Part shown: positions 8,674 through 12,905 of the stretch, one piece after another
Layout: each line of letters opens with the position of its first letter
Numbering within the stretch: the first letter of the stretch is position 1
From: Betaproteobacteria bacterium RBG_16_58_11
GTDB taxonomy: Bacteria > Pseudomonadota > Gammaproteobacteria > Burkholderiales > Thiobacteraceae
Assembly: GCA_001770235.1 (NCBI GenBank)
Contig: MEQN01000133.1
Span: 3,837-16,741 of the forward strand
Length of the DNA stretch: 12,905 nucleotides
Direction: 5' to 3'
Notes under the pieces: generated by a model
What the model saw: only the letters and a program-made list of their open reading frames with translations
Told to the model about the DNA's origin: nothing
Database searches by the model: none
Made by a program: the position numbers and the translations under genes

Positions 8674-8695
8674 GGCGCGGCAAAAACCTTGTAAA
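8666..8695 (-). promoter_or_regulatory. Candidate sigma70 promoter for the pteridine reductase operon
   Basis: Read on the minus strand, TTTACA (8695-8690) is followed after 18 bp by TATAGC (8671-8666). Transcription would start near 8659, about 25 nt before the ATG at 8633. It overlaps the opposite-strand TATAAT promoter by four bases of the -10. Called by eye from consensus. Confidence 0.4.
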
Positions 8696-8731
8696 AGCAG
8701 AAATTTACCACACTCTATTCCTCACTGGCTC

Positions 8732-9883
8732 ATGCCCTCACTACCTGAACCCTCCCCCGACGCAAAGACCCACAGCCAACAGGTACAAAATCACCTGCGC
8801 GCCGAGATCGCGGCACAGGGCGGCTGGATATCCTTCGCGCGCTATATGGAGCTGACACTGTATGCGCCGGGGCTGGGTTATTACGCCGCCGGCGCTGCCA
8901 AATTCGGGCCGGCGGGCGATTTCACCACCGCGCCGGAGCAGTCAACATTGTTTGGCCGCTGCGTCGCCCGGCAAGTGGCGCAAGTCTTGCGCGAGACGGG
9001 CGGCAATATTTTGGAAGCGGGCGCGGGCAGCGGCAAGCTCGCTTGCGACCTGCTATTGGAATTGGAAAAGCTGGACACGCTGCCGGCGCACTACTTTATT
9101 CTCGAACTCTCCGGCGAATTAAGAGCGCGCCAACACGCGACCCTCGCCACCCATACGCCGCACTTGCTGAACAAAGTGCAGTGGTTGAATCAACTGCCGC
9201 AAACCTTCAGCGGCATCGTGCTCGGCAACGAAGTGCTCGATGCGATGCCGGCCCATTTGGTCGTGCGCAAAGATGGCGCGTGGCTGGAGCGTGGCGTGAG
9301 CGCGAATCAAGCCGGGTTTAGCTGGCAAGATCGGCCCATCGCGGGCAACGCTTTGTTGCAAGCTGTGCAGATGCTCGATGTGCCTGGCGGCTACCTCACC
9401 GAAATCAACCTCGCCGCCCCCGCCTTCATCTCCAGCCTGGCCGAGCGCCTGCAACGCGGCGTGCTGTTGCTGATCGACTACGGCTTCCCGCGCGCCGAGT
9501 ATTACCACCCTCAGCGCAGCCAAGGCACGCTGATGTGCCACTACCGCCACTTTGCGCATGGCGAACCGTTCTACTGGCCCGGCTTGCAGGACATCACCGC
9601 GCATGTGGATTTCAGCGCCATCGCCGAAGCGGGCGTCGATCACGGCTGCGAATTGTTGGGATTCACCACCCAAGCCAACTTTTTGATCAACTGCGGCATC
9701 ACAGATTTGCTCAGTGAAGTCTCCCCCGAAGACCCCGCGCGCTATTTACCGCTCGCGAATCAAGCTCAATATCTGCTGTCGCCCGCCGAAATGGGCGAGC
9801 TGTTTAAAGTAATCGCGCTGGGCAAAGGGATCGAGATAACGTTGATGGGATTTACGAAGGGCGACCAGCGGCATCGGCTGTAA
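8732..9883 (+). CDS. SAM-dependent methyltransferase, MidA/NDUFAF7 (DUF185) family
   Basis: A 383-aa class I methyltransferase of the family that includes mitochondrial NDUFAF7 (MidA), which methylates an arginine of a complex I subunit; the bacterial substrate is unknown. Family hallmarks are GGWISFARYMELTLYAPGLGYY (30-51, in two blocks), FGPAGDFTTAPE (58-69), the SAM-binding LEAGAGSGKLA (94-104), GNEVLDAMP (165-173), and a late GFTTQANFLINCGI. I chose the ATG at 8732 (MPSLPEPSPDA) because it gives the family-like N terminus and lies downstream of the TATAAT; an in-frame ATG at 8672 adds 20 unusual residues. It is divergent from the pteridine reductase operon, an arrangement I recall from other betaproteobacteria. 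Confidence 0.88.
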   Translation: MPSLPEPSPDAKTHSQQVQNHLRAEIAAQGGWISFARYMELTLYAPGLGYYAAGAAKFGPAGDFTTAPEQSTLFGRCVARQVAQVLRETGGNILEAGAGSGKLACDLLLELEKLDTLPAHYFILELSGELRARQHATLATHTPHLLNKVQWLNQLPQTFSGIVLGNEVLDAMPAHLVVRKDGAWLERGVSANQAGFSWQDRPIAGNALLQAVQMLDVPGGYLTEINLAAPAFISSLAERLQRGVLLLIDYGFPRAEYYHPQRSQGTLMCHYRHFAHGEPFYWPGLQDITAHVDFSAIAEAGVDHGCELLGFTTQANFLINCGITDLLSEVSPEDPARYLPLANQAQYLLSPAEMGELFKVIALGKGIEITLMGFTKGDQRHRL

Positions 9884-9922
9884 CGATGCTTAAATTTCAC
9901 CCCACAATCTCGCAATATCTGG

Positions 9923-9951
9923 TTGATATTAGTTGCACCAGGTGCTACGAT
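9923..9951 (+). promoter_or_regulatory. Toxin-antitoxin promoter with palindromic operator
   Basis: TTGATA (9923-9928), 17 bp, then TACGAT (9946-9951) with a TGn extension (TGC, 9943-9945): a good sigma70 promoter about 50 bp before the toxin start. The spacer holds the 17-bp imperfect palindrome GTTGCACCAGGTGCTAC (9932-9948), with the perfect core GCACC-A-GGTGC (9935-9945). A protein bound here would cover both promoter elements. The likely binder is the HTH antitoxin encoded by the second gene, which would give autorepression; that is inferred from how such modules are usually controlled. Confidence 0.65.
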
Positions 9952-10002
9952 AGCCAATGATGAAAAAGTTACCCAAGCTCTGATAGAGCGAAACCAGCCG
10001 AA

Positions 10003-10359
10003 ATGGATCGCGCATTCAAAACAGCCTGGTTTACGAAAGAAGCCCGCAAAGCAAAGATTACAGATGAAGCGCTTTGTCATGCGATCAGGCAGGTCATGCA
10101 GGGGCAGGCGGATGATCTCGGCGGCGGGGTGTACAAAAAACGTTTGAATGACAACATGCACCGTTCGATCATCATAGCCAAGGCTGGACGGCATTGGATA
10201 TATGCCTACCTCTATGCAAAAAAGGATCGCGAGAACATCGCACCGGATGAATTGGCCGCATTCAAAAAACTTGCGAAAGATTACGCCAGCACGAGCGATG
10301 TCAAGATTGCGGCACTTTTAAATGCGAAAGAACTATTGGAGATTTGCCATGACGACTAA
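10003..10359 (+). CDS. Type II toxin, RelE-like family (PF06296 type)
   Basis: A 118-aa protein resembling the RelE/HigB-like toxins that are paired with a downstream HTH antitoxin. Recognisable features are the opening FKTAWFTKEARKAKITDEAL, the GGGVYKKRL strand (about 40-48), and the segment YLYAKKDRENIAPDELAAFKKLAKDY (in two blocks), which closely follows the family pattern of aromatic residues, K-x-ERDNI-like motif and a terminal helix. Relatives inhibit translation as mRNA interferases, but no catalytic residue can be confirmed here. The ATG at 10003 gives the expected N terminus although its ribosome-binding site is weak. The toxin-first gene order and an 11-nt overlap with the antitoxin are typical of this type. 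Confidence 0.85.
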   Translation: MDRAFKTAWFTKEARKAKITDEALCHAIRQVMQGQADDLGGGVYKKRLNDNMHRSIIIAKAGRHWIYAYLYAKKDRENIAPDELAAFKKLAKDYASTSDVKIAALLNAKELLEICHDD

Positions 10360-10681
10360 ATCCGCTACAGCAAAAACAAAAAGTGATGCATTTTCGGCCA
10401 TCCATAGTGCCGCGAAAGGATTGCGCAGCGTAGGCACAATCAACAAAACGACCATGCGTGAATACGATGCCTTGTGCTTGGATGCCATTCCTGAATTCAA
10501 TGCAAAGGACATCAAGCGCATTCGTGAACATGCTCACGTTAGCCAGCCGGTATTTGCACGCTACCTGAACACCAGCGAGTCCACCGTGCAAAAATGGGAA
10601 ACGGGCCAGAAAAGACCAAGCGGCATGGCGCTTAGGCTATTGCGTGTGGTCGAAAAGCACGGGCTTGAAGTGCTTGTGTAA
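10349..10681 (+). CDS. HTH (Xre/NadS-like) antitoxin and autorepressor
   Basis: A 110-aa protein with an N-terminal helical arm and a C-terminal Xre-type helix-turn-helix (about 55-95) containing IKRIREHAHVSQPVFARYLN and STVQKWETGQKRPSG. It matches the DNA-binding antitoxins regularly found after RelE-like toxins of this type. The ATG at 10349 is preceded by GGAG seven bases upstream and overlaps the toxin's end by 11 nt; an earlier in-frame start at 10322 lies deeper in the toxin and lacks support. Expected role: neutralise the toxin by binding and repress the operon, probably through the palindrome at 9932-9948. Confidence 0.87.
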   Translation: MTTKSATAKTKSDAFSAIHSAAKGLRSVGTINKTTMREYDALCLDAIPEFNAKDIKRIREHAHVSQPVFARYLNTSESTVQKWETGQKRPSGMALRLLRVVEKHGLEVLV

Positions 10682-10723
10682 CCAGAATCTGTCCCCAATG
10701 CCTTATACAATCCGCTGAAAATC

Positions 10724-11036
10724 ATGCCTAAACTCTACGAATACTTCGGGCTAATCATCATGTTCCATGTTCTATGCCAACGAACATGAACCAGTCCATG
10801 TGCATGGCAAGATTCAAGGTCGTGAATCCCGTGCCGACATCATCGTGCTTAACGGCGTTGTCTCTGAGATTCGTTACAGCACGGTTACGGGTCGCGCCCC
10901 GCTCGACATCAACGAAATGCGCTACTTTGAAGAAATTGTCAGCGCACGCTCCGACGACATCATCACCAAGTGGATAGATTTTTTTGTACTGCACAAATCC
11001 ATCACACCGGAACGCATCACAAGGAGACTGAAATGA
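10724..11036 (+). pseudogene. DUF4160 gene frameshifted by a 7-bp tandem duplication
   Basis: From the ATG at 10724 the frame reads MPKLYEYFGLIIMF, the typical DUF4160 start, then goes out of frame and stops at 10787-10789. The family sequence resumes in another frame from 10767 as FYANEHEPVHVHGKIQGRE and continues to the TGA at 11034-11036. CATGTTC occurs twice in tandem at 10759-10765 and 10766-10772; removing one copy restores a 101-aa protein reading IIMFYANEHEP. The duplication also creates an in-frame ATG at 10767, which could start an 89-aa protein without the first strand, but no ribosome-binding site is visible. DUF4160 proteins are small and of unknown function. The end overlaps the DUF2442 start (ATGA). 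Confidence 0.85.
10759..10772 (+). repeat. Exact 7-bp tandem duplication CATGTTC
   Basis: Two adjacent copies (10759-10765, 10766-10772) break the DUF4160 reading frame. The flanking bases do not extend the repeat. Loss of one copy by slippage would restore the gene exactly. Confidence 0.9.
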
Positions 11037-11314
11037 CACCAGCCACCATCAATATCGTCACTGCTGAGCTAGTTGGAGACTTCCGCATCCATCTGCAATT
11101 TGATGACGGCATCGAGCAGACTATAGACTTCAAACCCTTTCTCACGAATGCCCTCCACCCTGATATTCGTGCGTGGCTTGATCCTGCCCGCTTTGCGACA
11201 TTTCGCCTCGAATACGGCGAATTGGTTTGGGGCGACTACGATCTATGTTTTCCTGTGATTGATTTGTACCGCAACCAGATTGAGCATCACGGCACGCTTG
11301 AATCTGTGGCATGA
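11033..11314 (+). CDS. DUF2442 domain protein
   Basis: A 93-aa small protein matching the DUF2442 pattern: a short beta-rich start (VTAELVGDFRIHLQFDDG, 9-26), an acidic IDFKPFL turn (about 33-39), then FATFRLEYGELVWGDYDLCF and a closing DLYRNQIE helix. Its function is unknown. DUF2442 genes frequently follow DUF4160 genes, and the pair is sometimes suspected of being a toxin-antitoxin-like module; this is inference. The ATG at 11033 overlaps the DUF4160 stop by ATGA, preceded by AAGGAG at about 11020-11026, a good ribosome-binding site. Translation therefore need not depend on the broken upstream gene's own start. Confidence 0.82.
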   Translation: MTPATINIVTAELVGDFRIHLQFDDGIEQTIDFKPFLTNALHPDIRAWLDPARFATFRLEYGELVWGDYDLCFPVIDLYRNQIEHHGTLESVA

Positions 11315-11346
11315 ACACGGCTCGGATTTGTAACGCCGCAAGAGAA

Positions 11347-11670
11347 CTAGCGGCTATGGAATAACACAACAACCAAAGCCTGACCCGGGGCTAGCGGGGC
11401 TAGAAAAAGTAACTGCCCCGCCGGGGCATGACCGGCCCTAAATGCTTTTAAATTGGTGTGCACAACGCACACCACAAAATTGGTGTCGCTCCACCAACCA
11501 AACCTAGCCTCACAACTCCTACCTGGCGCAATAAAGATTGCGTATATGGACTCCCCCCGGTTTGCAAGCAATCCGTGTTGATGGTTTTTGGTGCAACTGC
11601 TTCCGTATATCCGGCTTCCTATTGGGTCTGATCGACCCGAGCCATGATGGAATTCGCGCGCGAGCCTCAA
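11347..11670 (-). CDS. Possible Ash-family (phage P4-type) protein
   Basis: The 107-residue frame contains SSCTKNHQHGLLANRGES, then IYAIFIAPG, and later VHTNLKAFRAGHAPAG. I recognise these as the recurring core of proteins annotated as the Ash family (Phage_ASH), found in P4-like satellites and many genomic islands. The only start available at the frame's beginning is TTG (11670), and there is no clear ribosome-binding site, so the true start is unknown. The conserved core sits over several DNA hairpins and short repeats, so the conservation might reflect DNA or RNA structure instead of a protein. No integrase or other phage gene is visible nearby. It is probably an island remnant. Confidence 0.4.
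   Translation of the reverse strand: MRLAREFHHGSGRSDPIGSRIYGSSCTKNHQHGLLANRGESIYAIFIAPGRSCEARFGWWSDTNFVVCVVHTNLKAFRAGHAPAGQLLFLAPLAPGQALVVVLFHSR
11450..11486. repeat. Hairpin flanked by 10-bp direct repeats
   Basis: GGTGTGC (11455-11461) pairs with GCACACC (11467-11473) around the 5-nt loop ACAAC. AAATTGGTGT occurs at 11450-11459 and again at 11477-11486. A TGCCCC/GGGGCA hairpin (11414-11428) lies 27 bp to the left. All fall inside the Ash-like frame. Confidence 0.6.
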
Positions 11671-11782
11671 ATCGCCCTAGCGGCTTTTCCCGTTGTCCTG
11701 GGCAGTGAGCCATCGCAATACTCTGAGTCACCCGCGCCGGTCTGACCTGTTCGCCATCATCTCGTTTTGCTACGCAATCGCT

Positions 11783-12905
11783 ATGTGAAGACCTCCTATT
11801 AAAACCCGTTTACACGCACTGCCCGGTTTACACCGATACCCGATAATCCTCGCCCCGGCTCAGAATCGCCCAGGCAATCCGCGCGTTTTTGTTCGCCAGT
11901 GCCACCGTCGCGATGTTCTTGTTGCGCCGCGCCGCAAGGCTTATGACCCAGCGGCTGCGCGGGTCACCCTTGTTGACCGCAGCGTTCATCGCCGCACGCG
12001 CGCCGTGGATCAACAACATGCGCACATATTTGTCACCTTGCTTACTGATTCCGCCCAGGCGCTGCTTGCCACCGCTGGAATGTTCGCGCGGCGTAAGCCC
12101 AAGCCAGGCGGCAAGATCGCGACCTTTGCCGAACTGTTTGCCGTCACCGACCGCTGCGACCAGCGCACTGGCGCTCACCGGGCCGATACCTTCCACCGCC
12201 AGCAGGCGCTTGACCCGGTCGTCTGCACGCGCGTGTTGCGCCAGACGTACGTCGTAAATCTTGAGGCGATCATCAAGGCTGCGCAGCTCTTCGGCCAGTT
12301 CTGCAAGCAACATCCGGAAATGTCCTAGCAGGCCATTCTCGCCGTCTTCCAGTAGCTCAGGCAGGGCACGACGAAGCTGTCCTAACGAGGGCGGCACGAC
12401 GATGCCAAACTCAGCTAACAGCCCGCGTATCTCGTTGCTAAGCGCGGTACGGGTCTTGATGAGCCGGGCGCGAATGCGGTGTTCGGCCTGCATGACTTGC
12501 TGCTCGACGGTCTTGACGGTGACAAAGCGCATGTTGGGGCGGCTGACGGCTTCGCAGATGGCTTCGGCGTCATTGGCGTCGTTCTTGCCACGCTTGACGT
12601 AGGGCTTGACGAACTGCGGTGCCATGAGGCGCACGTCGTGACCGAGACGTCCGAGTTCGCGCGCCCAGTAGTGCGCGCTGCCGCAGGCTTCCATGCCAAC
12701 GAGGCACGGCGTCAGCTTGCCGAAATAGGCCAGCATTTGCGCACGTCGTAGTTGTTTGCGAACCAACACTTTGCCATGACGATCCACTCCGTGAAGTTGA
12801 AAGACCTGCTTTGCCAGGTCAATACCAATACGCGTAATATTCATCTCGACTCCTCCCCCTTCGACTGTTTGATGGAATCTACAGTCTGGCACATCCGATG
12901 CCGTC
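11783..12905 (-). mobile_element. IS110/IS1111-like insertion sequence, borders uncertain
   Basis: The element surrounds the transposase at 11828-12844. A weak inverted match exists between ATGTGAAGACCTCCTATT (11783-11800) and the reverse complement of 12876-12894 (ATGTGCCAGACTGTAGATT), with about 12 matches and one gap. Subterminal inverted repeats of this kind occur in the IS1111 group. If these were the ends, little non-coding sequence would remain for a bridge RNA, so the true left border may lie further left, towards about 11500. The right border is at or beyond the window edge. IS110 elements make no reliable target duplication to mark the ends. Confidence 0.45.
11828..12844 (-). CDS. 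IS110-family transposase (IS1111-like)
   Basis: A 338-aa DEDD transposase/recombinase. The RuvC-like domain carries D9 (RIGIDLAKQVFQLHGVD), E52 (VGMEACGSAHYWAR) and D89/D92 (KRGKNDANDAEAI). A coiled-coil-rich middle follows, then the C-terminal Transposase_20 domain (about 212-300) with LAVEGIGPVSA, LAAWLGLTPREHSSGGK and GISKQGDKYVRMLLIHGAR; the serine there is the expected second catalytic residue. Its length is normal and no break is seen, so it appears complete. The start ATG at 12844-12842 follows a strong GGGGGAGGAG ribosome-binding site; the frame stays open upstream for 16 more residues with no support. The N-terminal pattern looks most like the IS1111 group. IS110 elements are guided by a bridge RNA from a non-coding end; I could not place it confidently. 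Confidence 0.93.
   Translation of the reverse strand: MNITRIGIDLAKQVFQLHGVDRHGKVLVRKQLRRAQMLAYFGKLTPCLVGMEACGSAHYWARELGRLGHDVRLMAPQFVKPYVKRGKNDANDAEAICEAVSRPNMRFVTVKTVEQQVMQAEHRIRARLIKTRTALSNEIRGLLAEFGIVVPPSLGQLRRALPELLEDGENGLLGHFRMLLAELAEELRSLDDRLKIYDVRLAQHARADDRVKRLLAVEGIGPVSASALVAAVGDGKQFGKGRDLAAWLGLTPREHSSGGKQRLGGISKQGDKYVRMLLIHGARAAMNAAVNKGDPRSRWVISLAARRNKNIATVALANKNARIAWAILSRGEDYRVSV

Larger units (their letters stand above)
11315..11827. other. Non-operonic accessory stretch with hairpins and an Ash-like frame
   Basis: About 510 bp between the DUF2442 gene and the transposase. It contains an Ash-like minus-strand frame (11347-11670), a tandem GGGGCTAG repeat (11387-11394, 11396-11403), a TGCCCC/GGGGCA hairpin (11414-11428) and a GGTGTGC/GCACACC hairpin (11455-11473). 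The part nearest the transposase (about 11671-11827) has no gene I can recognise and may be the non-coding end of the IS element. GTGTAAAC-type repeats flank the transposase stop on the minus strand (GTTTACAC at 11809-11816 and 11826-11833). Confidence 0.5.

Noticed and set aside
8672..8731. Earlier ATG start for the MidA-family methyltransferase
   Set aside because: This ATG is inside a perfect extended -10 promoter and adds 20 residues unlike the family N terminus.
11335..11354. GCCGC/GCGGC hairpin as a terminator after DUF2442
   Set aside because: Only 5 bp with a 10-nt loop and no U-tract; too weak to call.

Overview
The window looks like a betaproteobacterial chromosome segment, perhaps Nitrosomonadales or a relative. 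The evidence is an S-adenosylhomocysteine (SAH) riboswitch in front of ahcY, a metK-ahcY-metF cluster, tandem LpxL-type acyltransferases divergent from metK, and a pteridine reductase/TtcA pair divergent from a MidA-family methyltransferase. This placement rests on gene content and recall of family context; no search was run.

Layout. 1-383 holds no recognised gene but carries the first of three long inverted repeats. 384-2110 (minus) is a two-gene lipid A acyltransferase operon; its second gene is interrupted by an in-frame TAG. 2196-5931 (plus) is a methyl-cycle cluster: metK makes S-adenosylmethionine (SAM), ahcY removes SAH under a riboswitch, and metF makes the methyl-folate used to regenerate methionine. 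Two more copies of the inverted repeat lie after metK and after ahcY. The last copy runs into the metF ribosome-binding site.

A palindrome at 5928-5973 supplies the stop codons of both metF and the convergent class V aminotransferase. 5970-8633 (minus) is a tight operon in the order pteridine reductase, TtcA-like tRNA thiolase, alanine/serine-glyoxylate aminotransferase. It diverges from the methyltransferase at 8732-9883 through overlapping promoters.

9884-12905 is accessory DNA. It holds a RelE-like toxin/HTH antitoxin pair with a palindromic operator set between -35 and -10, then a DUF4160-DUF2442 pair whose first gene is frameshifted by an exact 7-bp tandem duplication. After these come a stretch with a phage Ash-like reading frame and hairpins, and an IS110-family transposase near the right edge.

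How the genes fit: metK, ahcY and metF form most of the activated-methyl cycle, and the pteridine reductase, aminotransferase and methyltransferase touch folate, one-carbon and SAM chemistry. I found no clearly new multi-gene system. The most unusual items are the three inverted repeats at methyl-cycle and lpxL gene borders, the shared-stop palindrome, the reversible-looking frameshift in DUF4160, and the amber codon in the acyltransferase.
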